From: Seinonella peptonophila
GTDB taxonomy: Bacteria > Bacillota > Bacilli > Thermoactinomycetales > Thermoactinomycetaceae
Assembly: GCF_900129355.1 (NCBI RefSeq)
Contig: NZ_FQVL01000002.1
Location: forward strand, 124,001-188,000
Direction of reading: 5' to 3'
Length of the DNA: 64,000 bases
Numbering within the stretch: position 1 is the first letter of the stretch; each line of letters opens with the position of its first letter. This document shows positions 18,072 through 26,688 of this stretch, piece by piece. The notes beneath the pieces were generated by a model, which saw nothing but the letters and a program-made list of their open reading frames with translations, searched no databases and was not told the origin of the DNA. The translations under genes were made by a program, and so were the position numbers.

Positions 18072-18081
18072 AGACTAAATA

Positions 18082-18975
18082 CTATTTTTCTAGAATATAT
18101 ACTTTAACCCCTTGAATACCAAATTGGCTCACTTTACTCTCTGGTTTATCGACAAAGATATCAATCCGATTCCCTTTAATCGCACCACCTGTATCTTCCG
18201 CAATTCCTACAAATCCACCTTTAGGAAGATAGGGTGAATCATATCCAGTAACATAAACCTTGCTGCCCAAAGGAATTACATTTGGGTCAACTGCAACAAC
18301 TCCTGGACGTACATGTGTACCGCTTGCAGTTAATGTTCCCCATTGTTCATTCCCGGCAACTCCATATGCAGTAGCTTTCATATCAATCTTTTGTTTGATT
18401 TGATAGCCAGCGATACTTGAACTCGATTGCTCACTCTCAGACTTCGTTTCTGCCTTTTCAGATGTCTGTTTGTCCTCTTCCTGAGCTGTGGCTACCTTTT
18501 TTAACTTTGCTTGTTTTTCCGCTTTTTCCTTCGCTTTTGCTAGTCTTTCTTGCTGTGCTTCTTGTTGAAGCTCTTCTGAATTGGTAGTCACAAAACGAGT
18601 CTTCACAGGAATAGTAATATTTTGATTCTCTTGCAGATTTTTGTCGGTGAGACCATTCAAAGCGGAGATCGCTTGCACGGAAGTTTTATACCGCTTTGCA
18701 ATATATTCAATCTGATCTCCTGCAACAACTTTATAAGGAAAAACAATATTTAATTTCTGGCCGACATCTACTTGGTCATCATCCAAGTGATTTGCTTTCT
18801 TCCATACCTCAGGGGTGGTACCATATTGAGCGGCAATTGAACCTAGAGTTTCTCCCTTCTTCACCTGAATTGATCCTTGGATCTCCTCTGCTGCTGCTGT
18901 TTGAAATCCGGTCATTGCAGCTAAACTTAATGTGAACATACATGCTGCAGTCAATGTCTTGAACTGCTTGTACAT
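18082..18975 (-). CDS. Secreted LysM-3D cell-wall protein, YocH-like
   Basis: A signal peptide (about 29 residues, ending AAAEE) precedes two LysM repeats (IQVKKGETLGSIAAQYGTT and YKVVAGDQIEYIAKRYKTS), a Lys/Glu/Ala-rich linker and a C-terminal 3D domain with the three aspartates (AVDPNVIPLG, AEDTGGAIKG, RIDIF). 3D domains are lytic-transglycosylase-like folds found in YocH and YabE. The protein should bind and cut peptidoglycan. A ydaO-type riboswitch lies directly upstream, as for yocH relatives in Bacilli. Confidence 0.85.
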   Translation of the reverse strand: MYKQFKTLTAACMFTLSLAAMTGFQTAAAEEIQGSIQVKKGETLGSIAAQYGTTPEVWKKANHLDDDQVDVGQKLNIVFPYKVVAGDQIEYIAKRYKTSVQAISALNGLTDKNLQENQNITIPVKTRFVTTNSEELQQEAQQERLAKAKEKAEKQAKLKKVATAQEEDKQTSEKAETKSESEQSSSSIAGYQIKQKIDMKATAYGVAGNEQWGTLTASGTHVRPGVVAVDPNVIPLGSKVYVTGYDSPYLPKGGFVGIAEDTGGAIKGNRIDIFVDKPESKVSQFGIQGVKVYILEK

Positions 18976-18984
18976 AAACTCTCT

Positions 18985-19100
18985 CCTTCCAAGCCGACGG
19001 AGTTAGCTGACGGGCTAGGGAGAAAGGTTCCCTCTTACAAAATTGTAAGTTAACCCCCAAAATTTGGTTCCTCCGTTCTTCAAATAATGAAGATTAGGCT
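18985..19100 (-). ncRNA. c-di-AMP (ydaO-yuaA) riboswitch
   Basis: Read on the minus strand, the leader has the conserved blocks in order: GGAGGAACC, TTTGGGGGTTAA, GAACCTTTCTCCCTAGCCCG, then GTCAGCTAACTCCGTCGGC. These are the ydaO/yuaA aptamer hallmarks. High c-di-AMP normally turns such genes off, fitting control of wall hydrolases. Only about ten bases separate the aptamer from the start-codon region, and the Shine-Dalgarno sequence AAGGAGAG directly follows it, leaving no room for a terminator. The 275 bases upstream to 19375 hold no gene I can support. Confidence 0.9.
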
Positions 19101-19350
19101 GTTTTTTTGACATTGCCTATCCTAACGCGGATTCGAAACTCGGTCATTGCATAAAAATTACCAGAAACCGAATCAAATACTTTTCTTGACTTTTTTCATT
19201 GGCATATGTGATCTGAAATCGCTGTCTATGTATGGAGTTGCTTAAATAATTTAATTTTAAATCGATTTTATACAATAATCTAATGATAATTTCTTCCATT
19301 GACATATTAAAGCGCTTACATTCTGATTAAAATTTCTTTTGATATAGAAA

Positions 19351-19375
19351 AAGAATGGGCTTGTCGCCCATTCTT
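19351..19375 (-). terminator. Terminator of the darcynin-like gene and its operon
   Basis: A perfect 10-bp stem, AAGAATGGGC (19351-19360) with GCCCATTCTT (19366-19375), is followed by TTTCT on the minus strand. Confidence 0.85.
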
Positions 19376-19379
19376 CGCT

Positions 19380-19721
19380 TTACTGATTCTTTTGACGTTC
19401 TTGCTCCTCGAAAAGCTGATACGCATTTTCAATCCCCATAATTACATCTTTAATCTTAAAGAAACCATGTGCATACGCGGCGCTGTCTCGAATTTTCTCC
19501 CACATAAAATGATATGCTTGTAAATCCTCTGTCTCACATATGCAAAAATCAGTATAATGGTTACCTGGCAATGCTTCTGCATCAAAAAAACGAACCTTTA
19601 CTTGACCATCATAATCGTCAATAATCCGATAAATATCATCAGCATACTCTCTTCGCTCAGCACGAGTTAGCGAAAGCCAAGATGGATAAAACTCTAGAAG
19701 CAGGATCAGAGTATAGGTCAT
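19380..19721 (-). CDS. Darcynin-like protein
   Basis: The 113-residue sequence follows the darcynin pattern: YTLILLLEFYPSWLSLTRAERR, VKVRFFDAEALPGNHYTDFCICET, DLQAYHFMWEKIRDSAAY and IENAYQLFEEQ. It is a small cytosolic ferredoxin-like fold of unknown function. It starts 22 bases after gabD with a good AGGAGG site, so it is the last gene of the ThDP enzyme-gabD operon and may act on or bind an intermediate of that pathway (inference). Confidence 0.65.
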   Translation of the reverse strand: MTYTLILLLEFYPSWLSLTRAERREYADDIYRIIDDYDGQVKVRFFDAEALPGNHYTDFCICETEDLQAYHFMWEKIRDSAAYAHGFFKIKDVIMGIENAYQLFEEQERQKNQ

Positions 19722-19743
19722 AGTGATCCTCCTATGATACTAC

Positions 19744-21186
19744 TTAAAGGTTTAATGAAATATATTTTGTTACCAAATACTCTTCGATTCCTTCCAATGC
19801 TCCTTCCCTACCTATACCACTTTGCTTTACACCACCAAAAGGCGCCTGTGCTGTGGAAGGCACTCCATCATTCCATCCCACAATTCCATATTCAAGCTTT
19901 TCTGCCATCCGCAATCCTCGTGACACATTCTGCGTAAAGAGATAGGCAGCCAATCCAAACGGTGAATGATTTGCCCATCGTATCACTTCATCATCATCCT
20001 GAAACTTTTGCACTCCAGCGACTGGACCAAAGGTTTCCTCATTCATTAACAACATTTCTTCATTCATATCAGCAAGAAGAGTCGGTTCAAAGAAATAGAC
20101 ATCACGATCATTTGCCTCTGTTCCCTTTCCCCCTACCAAGCACGTGGCTCCCTTCGCTACTGCATCTTCTACCTGACGAGCTACCTTTTTATAACTTTCA
20201 TGATCAACTAACGGCCCTACATCTGTATCTGGCTCTAATCCGTTACCCATCTTTAACTGGGCGACTTTCTTTGCAAATGCTTCTAAAAAAGGCTCATAAA
20301 TCTTCTCATGAACATAAAAGCGATTTGCGCAAACGCAGGTTTGACCAGAATTTCGAAATTTACTTGCCATTGCAGCTGTAACGGCTCGATCAAGATCAGC
20401 ATCTTCACAAATGATAAAAGGTGCATGACCACCTAATTCTAAGGAAACCCTCTTTATCTGCTCTGCACTTTGTCGCATAATGATCCGACCTACCTCAGTC
20501 GAACCAGTGAATGAAATTTTGCGCACACGCATATCTTGCATAATCGTTTCCGTAAATTCCTGTGGCTTTCGGCAATTCACGACATTAAAGACACCTTTAG
20601 GGATACCCGCTTCGACCGCCCATTCTGCTAATTTTAGAGCTGATAATGGGGTTTGCTCAGCTGGCTTTACGATAAAAGTACATCCAGCAGCGAGTGCAGG
20701 TCCTAATTTTCGTGTAATCATGGATGCAGGAAAATTCCAAGGTGTTACAGCAGCTACCACACCAACTGGTTGTTTGATCACTTGGATGCGATGTGTTTCT
20801 GATTTCCCTGGTACAATTCGTCCGTAAATTCGTCTAGCTTCTTCAGCAAACCATTCAATAAAGGATAGAGCATAATCGACTTCACCTTGTGATTCGGTTA
20901 AAGGCCGTCCCATCTCACGAGTCATCAACTCTGCTAATTCATCACGGTTTTCTTGGACGACTTGAATAAACTTTCGCATTAGTGTTGCCCGTTCTTGGGC
21001 TGTCTTACCTGACCATTTTTCCAATGCTTCATGTGCTGCATCAATTGCCGCTGCTGTTTCTTTATGTCCACCGCTCGCGACTTGGCCAACTAATTCTCCT
21101 GTAGCTGGGTCTTTTACTTCAATTGTCTCATCTTGATTCCCAGTCCATTGTCCATCAATAAAATGTAATAGATCATATGTTTTCAT
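19744..21186 (-). CDS. gabD: NAD(P)-dependent succinate-semialdehyde dehydrogenase
   Basis: This aldehyde dehydrogenase has 480 residues, cofactor motif FTGSTEVGR, catalytic Glu in LELGGHAP and catalytic Cys in NSGQTCVCANR; the CVCANR form is typical of GabD-type succinate-semialdehyde dehydrogenases. It should oxidise succinate semialdehyde to succinate. It begins three bases after the ThDP-enzyme stop, so translation is coupled. No GABA transaminase gene is nearby, which fits a supply of semialdehyde from 2-oxoglutarate rather than GABA. Confidence 0.85.
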   Translation of the reverse strand: MKTYDLLHFIDGQWTGNQDETIEVKDPATGELVGQVASGGHKETAAAIDAAHEALEKWSGKTAQERATLMRKFIQVVQENRDELAELMTREMGRPLTESQGEVDYALSFIEWFAEEARRIYGRIVPGKSETHRIQVIKQPVGVVAAVTPWNFPASMITRKLGPALAAGCTFIVKPAEQTPLSALKLAEWAVEAGIPKGVFNVVNCRKPQEFTETIMQDMRVRKISFTGSTEVGRIIMRQSAEQIKRVSLELGGHAPFIICEDADLDRAVTAAMASKFRNSGQTCVCANRFYVHEKIYEPFLEAFAKKVAQLKMGNGLEPDTDVGPLVDHESYKKVARQVEDAVAKGATCLVGGKGTEANDRDVYFFEPTLLADMNEEMLLMNEETFGPVAGVQKFQDDDEVIRWANHSPFGLAAYLFTQNVSRGLRMAEKLEYGIVGWNDGVPSTAQAPFGGVKQSGIGREGALEGIEEYLVTKYISLNL

Positions 21187-21189
21187 GAT

Positions 21190-22830
21190 TTACAACTCCT
21201 GTGCGATTGCTTGTAATCGTTTCGTTAAATCCATATTCTCGGTATAGTCCACAGGACAATCAATAATTACAGGTTGTTTAGCAGTTAATGCTTTCTGAAG
21301 AATCGGAACTAGCTCATTTGTTTGATTGACCCGATATCCTAAGGCTCCAAATGATTCAGCAAGTGAGACAAAATCAGGGTTACCAAATTTTATATATGCC
21401 GAATGTTGGAATTGAGAGAGTTGCTTCCACTGAATTAACCCATAGCCATCATCACGCCAGATTAAAATAATAATGGGTAATTGATGTCGAACCGCTGTTT
21501 CCAGCTCCATCCCTGTCATTAGAAACGATCCGTCCCCAACTACTGCCACTACATTTCTTTCAGGATGAACCATTTTTGCTGCAATTGCACTCGGAAGAGC
21601 ATAACCCATCGATGCTAAGCCATTAGATATTAAACATGTGTTGGGTAAATCGGCAGGATACATGCGTCCCATCCATATTTTATGTGCTCCAACATCTGAA
21701 AGAATTAAATCTTCATGCGCTAGTACTGACTTTAAATCTGCCATAATCCGTTGTGGTTTGAGTGGGTAACCTTCCTCTTCGCCCATAGATATAATTTCTT
21801 CACGCATTCGAGTGCGCAGTTCTTGGTACCATTCATCCATCTGCTCTCTAGGTGTTAATGCATGAATCAGTCGCTTGATATTCTCCTGTAGATCTCCTAC
21901 AACTTCTCCTCTTACTGGGTAATGAGCATCGATTTCAGCTTCAAGCGAATCGATATGAAGAATCGGGGTACGCTGCGCATTCCAACGATCAGGTCGATAT
22001 TCAAACATATCGAACCCGATTGTAATAATCAAATCGGCTTTCGCAAATGCGACCTGAATATAGTCTTTTCCAGGGAAGCCAGTTGTTAGCATTGCAAGCG
22101 GATGATTAGATGGGAGTGTACCTTTACCCATAAAGGTCTCTGTAACGGGTGTTTGAATATGCTCAGCTAATTGTAGAACTTGCTGTTCCGCTTTGTTACG
22201 CGCAACTCCATTTCCACAAAGAATGATCGGCTGTTTTGCATGATTGATCAACTCTGCTGCATGCTGAATCGATTGATCAGTTGCTTCTATTTGTAATTTG
22301 TTTGGATGCGATGACTGGATGGGTTGACCATCGACAGGCAAACGTGCAATATCTTCGGGTAATTCAATATGTGTTGCGCCTGGTTTTTCAGTGGTTGCAA
22401 GCTGAAATGCTTTATGAATAATTTCTCCTGTTGTCTCAGGAGTCCGAATCGATGCACTCCATTTGGTTACAGGGCGATACAGAGAGACCAAATCATACGC
22501 CTGGTGTGATTCTTTATGTTGTCGATTCATCCCCGCTTGGGCGGTTATGGCCACGATAGGTGCACGATTCATATTTGCATCAGCTACACCTGTCAACATA
22601 TTTGTCGCACCAGGGCCTAGCGTAGAAAGACAAACGCCTGGCTTTCCTGTTAAACGCCCCATCATTCCTGCCATAAAAGCTGCACCTGTTTCGTGACGGG
22701 TCACAATAAACTCGATTTTAGAATCCTTTAATGCTTCCATCAAATCTAAGGTCTCTTCACCAGGAACACCAAAAATATATTCAACACCCTCGTTTTCCAA
22801 ACAGCGAACAAATAGTTCTGCTACTTTCAT
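21190..22830 (-). CDS. ThDP-dependent decarboxylase, acetolactate synthase-like; candidate 2-oxoglutarate decarboxylase
   Basis: The protein has the three-domain acetolactate synthase architecture: the ThDP-activating Glu in FIVTRHETGAAFMAG (about residue 47), the central Rossmann-like domain and the ThDP/Mg motif VVGDGSFLMTG ending in a DDGYG block. An automatic annotation would read acetolactate synthase. However it is translationally coupled to a succinate-semialdehyde dehydrogenase, no ilvN, ilvC or alsD is nearby, and its N-terminal blocks (NEGVEYIFGVPGEE, CLSTLGPGATNMLTGVADAN) resemble cyanobacterial 2-oxoglutarate decarboxylase. I infer 2-oxoglutarate to succinate semialdehyde plus CO2. 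Catabolic acetolactate synthase remains possible. Confidence 0.75.
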   Translation of the reverse strand: MKVAELFVRCLENEGVEYIFGVPGEETLDLMEALKDSKIEFIVTRHETGAAFMAGMMGRLTGKPGVCLSTLGPGATNMLTGVADANMNRAPIVAITAQAGMNRQHKESHQAYDLVSLYRPVTKWSASIRTPETTGEIIHKAFQLATTEKPGATHIELPEDIARLPVDGQPIQSSHPNKLQIEATDQSIQHAAELINHAKQPIILCGNGVARNKAEQQVLQLAEHIQTPVTETFMGKGTLPSNHPLAMLTTGFPGKDYIQVAFAKADLIITIGFDMFEYRPDRWNAQRTPILHIDSLEAEIDAHYPVRGEVVGDLQENIKRLIHALTPREQMDEWYQELRTRMREEIISMGEEEGYPLKPQRIMADLKSVLAHEDLILSDVGAHKIWMGRMYPADLPNTCLISNGLASMGYALPSAIAAKMVHPERNVVAVVGDGSFLMTGMELETAVRHQLPIIILIWRDDGYGLIQWKQLSQFQHSAYIKFGNPDFVSLAESFGALGYRVNQTNELVPILQKALTAKQPVIIDCPVDYTENMDLTKRLQAIAQEL

Positions 22831-22921
22831 CGTATCTAACCCTTCCCATTTTGTCTGACATTAACATATATAATCATTATGAAAAGTCTTCCCTAAAATG
22901 GTCACAAATACTACAAAAAAA

Positions 22922-22941
22922 GCCTCCCTGCAGTCGGAGGC
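22922..22941 (-). terminator. Terminator after yvbH
   Basis: The 6-bp stem GCCTCC/GGAGGC is followed by seven T on the minus strand; a second small hairpin (GTCGG/CCGAC) precedes it. Confidence 0.75.
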
Positions 22942-22960
22942 GTCGGTAACAGTCCGACTA

Positions 22961-23572
22961 CTAATTATTAATATACTTCTCAAATATATGCCCTAGATCT
23001 TTTGGAACATACTTTTTCCGAGCTGCAACTAACCAATTAAATGCAAACTGATTTAAATCTTTAAATTGATCCACCAAGTTGTTTTCAGACCCAATTCGAT
23101 TCAATGTATTGGAAGCAAGGTCAAGACTTTGTTTTGCATACCCAAACAATGCATCATTGTCATGGTTTGTTTCTGCTATTTTGATCAATGCTTTATATAA
23201 ATCTTTTACCTCGTCTAAGTGTTTTTTATGTACGTCTATTGAATAAGAATTTTGCCCAATTGAAAATTTAATTTCAACATCCAAATCTACCGTGCCAGCT
23301 GTTTCTAATAAGACATTTTTAATTTTATTGTTTGCATAATTATAGCGGCGTAATGTACGTTTCTTACTTGCCGCACTTAATCCATCAACATGTACAAACG
23401 CTAAATTTGTAAAGCAATATTCATCTGATTTCGATTTGATAAGGAAATAAATTTTCTCATCATCTTCATGTAAAATATAATCATCTGCATCCACTTTGTC
23501 ATAATCTTCAGGTTTGATGACCGTACCAACATCTCCAATTCCTAATACATCTGCTGCTACTTTTTTAAACAT
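22961..23572 (-). CDS. yvbH: PH-domain protein YvbH
   Basis: The N-terminal bacterial PH domain (about residues 1-125: DYDKVDADDYILHEDDEKIYFLIKS, then the conserved SAASKKRTLRRY and ETAGTVDLDVEIKFSIG) is followed by the YvbH oligomerisation region. It ends ARKKYVPKDLGHIFEKYINN-like, as in B. subtilis YvbH. The length of 203 is standard. It is cytosolic; the function is unknown. It has its own terminator. Confidence 0.85.
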   Translation of the reverse strand: MFKKVAADVLGIGDVGTVIKPEDYDKVDADDYILHEDDEKIYFLIKSKSDEYCFTNLAFVHVDGLSAASKKRTLRRYNYANNKIKNVLLETAGTVDLDVEIKFSIGQNSYSIDVHKKHLDEVKDLYKALIKIAETNHDNDALFGYAKQSLDLASNTLNRIGSENNLVDQFKDLNQFAFNWLVAARKKYVPKDLGHIFEKYINN

Positions 23573-23788
23573 ATAGAGCCATCTCCTTTTGGATTGACCG
23601 ATTTTATAATCTGAATCAATATCAATTATATCATATTAAAAATGATAGTATTGATTAAAATTGTATGAAGTTGGTTTTTGCATTGAATTTAGGGACGGAT
23701 ATGAATTGAAGCAAAAAAAGCCAGATCGAAAGAGTAGTATTGTTCTTCTCCCTCGTCTGACACTGGTTCTTATCCAACCTAATGGACA

Positions 23789-24319
23789 TTAGCTTCCTGC
23801 GGGAACTGATTGATTCTCACGCTCCTCTTCATCACGAAGACGATGTGCAACACGACTTGCCGCATTGGCAGCGATACTAGCAACTAAGTCATCTAAGAAT
23901 GTATTGACAGGTCCATTTTTCGTTGTGTCTAATTCCTTAATCAATCCAATTTTATTTTTATCTAAATAGCCAAAACTGGTGACTGCAATGCTTCCATACC
24001 CAAAGACTGATCCCAAAGCCAAAGTTTCATCGCAACCAAATAACCCCTCGTCTTCTTTGACAAGCGATAGTAAAGGTTCAGATAAGAGCCCTTGTTCAGC
24101 TAATATGTCTAACTCTGTTCCTACCAACACAGCATGTTGCATTTCGCGTTTATTTAGTACAGCATGAACACTTTCGATACATGTCTCAAATTTTAAATTT
24201 GGATTATATACTGCTTGCATTTCCCGTACAATCTTAGCGATCGCTTCAACAGTGACCCCTCGTTTATTTAGTCGTTCCATAACAGCATGTTTTACTTCTT
24301 TGCTATGCACTCGTTTCAT
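23789..24319 (-). CDS. yutG: Phosphatidylglycerophosphatase A-family protein, YutG-like
   Basis: The segments VHAVLNKREMQHAVLVGTELDILAE, SEPLLSLVKEDEGLFGCDE and NTFLDDLVASIAANAASRVAHR match the YutG/PgpA family (Pfam PgpA). It is a small cytosolic protein of 176 residues without the TM helices of Gram-negative PgpA, so the phosphatase label is by family only. Neither neighbour explains it. Confidence 0.75.
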   Translation of the reverse strand: MKRVHSKEVKHAVMERLNKRGVTVEAIAKIVREMQAVYNPNLKFETCIESVHAVLNKREMQHAVLVGTELDILAEQGLLSEPLLSLVKEDEGLFGCDETLALGSVFGYGSIAVTSFGYLDKNKIGLIKELDTTKNGPVNTFLDDLVASIAANAASRVAHRLRDEEERENQSVPAGS

Positions 24320-24406
24320 TTCTCATGCCTCCCATGACGGATCACGTTTTACATATGTTATAATGAGCATACGCTCAATTCCCTTATTTTACAAGGAGGT
24401 TTTTGT

Positions 24407-24919
24407 ATGGACTTTGGAATCGTTGCTTTTCCACGTAAAGATGTTCAGGACACTGCTAACTCATTTCGGAAGCGATATGACCCACACTATACATTTATTC
24501 CACCACACATTACCTTAAAAGAAAAATTCACAGCTGACGAAGAAGATCTATCACATATCGTACCAAAACTCAGTAAAATCGCAAAGGAAAGTCAACCCTT
24601 CACCATTCAAATCAATAAGGTAAGCCACTTTCACCCTGTTACATCAACAATCTATCTAGCTATTGATGAACAAAAACCTCTACATGACCTTCATCAAAAG
24701 ATTCATGACATATTTCCAAACACTGACCATCCATATGAGTTTATTCCACATGTGACAATCGGTCAAAAGATGCGTGAAGAAGAACTTCACGATGTTTATG
24801 GACGATTACGCATGCAAACTTTTGATTTATTCAGCATAATTGATCGCTTTCATCTTATGTATCAATTAGAAAATAAATCGTGGAGTATTCATCAATCATT
24901 CATCTTTTCCGATTTATAA
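24407..24919 (+). CDS. yjcG: 2H-phosphoesterase (2'-5' RNA ligase family), YjcG-like
   Basis: The two HxT catalytic motifs are PPHITLKEKF (about residue 34) and IPHVTIGQKM (about residue 115), the defining pair of 2H phosphoesterases. The N-terminus MDFGIVAFPRKDVQD and the length of 170 match YjcG. It probably opens 2',3'-cyclic phosphates; the substrate is unknown. AAGGAGG precedes the ATG. Confidence 0.85.
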   Translation: MDFGIVAFPRKDVQDTANSFRKRYDPHYTFIPPHITLKEKFTADEEDLSHIVPKLSKIAKESQPFTIQINKVSHFHPVTSTIYLAIDEQKPLHDLHQKIHDIFPNTDHPYEFIPHVTIGQKMREEELHDVYGRLRMQTFDLFSIIDRFHLMYQLENKSWSIHQSFIFSDL

Positions 24920-24927
24920 AATGAACC

Positions 24928-24972
24928 AAAACTCCCCATGCCTAAATCAGTTGAATGGCTTGGGGAGTTTTA
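24928..24972. terminator. Bidirectional terminator between yjcG and the SEC-C gene
   Basis: AAAACTCCCCA pairs with TGGGGAGTTTT, with an inner GCC/GGC. It lies between convergent genes, with A- and T-runs on both sides. Confidence 0.8.
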
Positions 24973-26451
24973 ATTACTGTTTTCAATATAGCGCAACGGT
25001 TGAGGAGAATTCGATTCTTCAACCATCACCGCCGGATATACATTTTCAATATGCGTAAAGACTGATTCAGCATTTACTTTTTGGATACTTCCACGAATCC
25101 AAAATCGATTCTCTTCCCACATAGGAGGGAAACCACTTAGACGAACCGAAATCCATTTATTACCAACAAGCAAAACTGGTCCTGAGGAAGAGATAGCCAA
25201 TTGATAGAGGTCAGTTAAGACAGGGGGACCTTGCCCACGTTGTGTTGAAGTTACTCCATTGATCCGCAACCACTTGCGAGCTTCAATAGTAATCGGTAAC
25301 GTTCGAATCAAGGCAAGATAGACGGGTTGAAAAAATTGATGATAGATATCGCTGATCTTTTCAGCTGCTAACCATCGGAAAAAGGTTTTCATGGTGTTTA
25401 GAAAAATCTTACTGGAGGTAGGAGTCGTTGAAACATGATCCAGATACCAAACCGTAAAGAAATGGATTAATGTATCTCGATCCAACTGCTTCCAATCGAA
25501 AGATTGTCCATAACGATCAGACAGAAAGCGAAATAATAATTCGAATGAATCACCATAAAGTGACTGTGTCTTTTTTTGTAGCGGAGATACACAGGTTACA
25601 AAAAACTGTTCAAGTTGTTGCATGATTTTTAAGGGTAACCCTGGTTTTTGATTTGCTTCTTTCTGCTCCATCGCATCGAGGATCACTGAGTCATCTACAC
25701 TCCCTAACACATCCTCTGAAGCCGCAACTAGCTCTTCAATTCTTTCCAGTTCTTTTGCTCGTTGGATGGAATAGCCGAGAACTCTCCAAACATGGTTTCG
25801 CGTCGTATAATCTTTGTGCTCCTCATCGGGATGATTAAATTTCTCTAGTTGCACGAGTATCTCCCCTCTCATCTCATGCACAAAAGATGTATAAGGGCCA
25901 ACAAATTGATAATGATTTCCAAAGCGAATCAGACGGGTAAAGACGAGATCCCCTTTTTCAAATGTAGAATGTTGACAAGTATGTATCTCAATCTTAACAC
26001 CATCGAATAACCTATGGAAAAGCATCCTCTCTTCCCTTATGTCGATCACTTCATAGCATGATAAAGATAAATCTTTAAAACTATGAATCAGACGCTCTTG
26101 TTCTGTAGGAACCGGAAAAGATCGTATCCAACGATCTACTGGGCGTTCACCTTCCATACAACAAGCGTCAAACAATAACCAATACGCAAAAGATACATAA
26201 AAATGCTGGGGAATTGGTTGGTCCTGTTCAAGCTGGAGTAACTCCTTAAAATGTGATGACCACTTACAATGCTTTTCATCAGACCAATGCTTTTTAAACC
26301 AGTGTACTAACTCTGATTTGCCTTGCATAAACCATTCCCTCTCACGGCGAGCCTTTACTTGCTCTGCTTGAGAGAAGGCAATAACACGTTCACAACATTT
26401 CTTATATTTCTTATGACTACCACATGGGCAAGGATCATTGCGTCCAGCCAT
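24970..26451 (-). CDS. SEC-C zinc-motif protein with a possible integrase SAM-like segment
   Basis: The N-terminal SEC-C zinc motif CPCGSHKKYKKCC (about residues 8-20) is the same as at the end of SecA. A long alpha-helical body follows. Around residues 300-370 (FELLFRFLSDRYGQSFDWKQ, then SKIFLNTMKTFFRWLAAEK) the pattern of short helices resembles the core-binding SAM-like domain of tyrosine recombinases, without any catalytic domain. The C-terminal part is beta-rich. I do not recognise a named family. ATG 26451 with GAGG eight bases upstream is preferred to GTG 26460. Confidence 0.6.
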   Translation of the reverse strand: MAGRNDPCPCGSHKKYKKCCERVIAFSQAEQVKARREREWFMQGKSELVHWFKKHWSDEKHCKWSSHFKELLQLEQDQPIPQHFYVSFAYWLLFDACCMEGERPVDRWIRSFPVPTEQERLIHSFKDLSLSCYEVIDIREERMLFHRLFDGVKIEIHTCQHSTFEKGDLVFTRLIRFGNHYQFVGPYTSFVHEMRGEILVQLEKFNHPDEEHKDYTTRNHVWRVLGYSIQRAKELERIEELVAASEDVLGSVDDSVILDAMEQKEANQKPGLPLKIMQQLEQFFVTCVSPLQKKTQSLYGDSFELLFRFLSDRYGQSFDWKQLDRDTLIHFFTVWYLDHVSTTPTSSKIFLNTMKTFFRWLAAEKISDIYHQFFQPVYLALIRTLPITIEARKWLRINGVTSTQRGQGPPVLTDLYQLAISSSGPVLLVGNKWISVRLSGFPPMWEENRFWIRGSIQKVNAESVFTHIENVYPAVMVEESNSPQPLRYIENSN

Positions 26452-26631
26452 TCTTGACACCTCAACTCATTTCCTTGCCTCAAGTATAACGAAAATAATC
26501 GTTTAATACAAAGAAAAATTTGAAAAAAAATCAATTAATTAACATTTATTCCCAAATTCATCTTAAACAAATTGTCTGCAATACAAATAGAAACAACTAA
26601 TTCTTATATTCCCGTTTTTTTCAAAAAAAAA

Positions 26632-26655
26632 CTGCAATGCCTTTCATCATTGCAG
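26632..26655 (-). terminator. Terminator of the YabE-like gene
   Basis: CTGCAATG (26632-26639) pairs with CATTGCAG (26648-26655), with a run of nine T on the minus strand. The rest of 26452-26631 is AT-rich with no gene seen. Confidence 0.85.
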
Positions 26656-26688
26656 GATTGAACGATGAACCATGAACAGAAATGAAGG

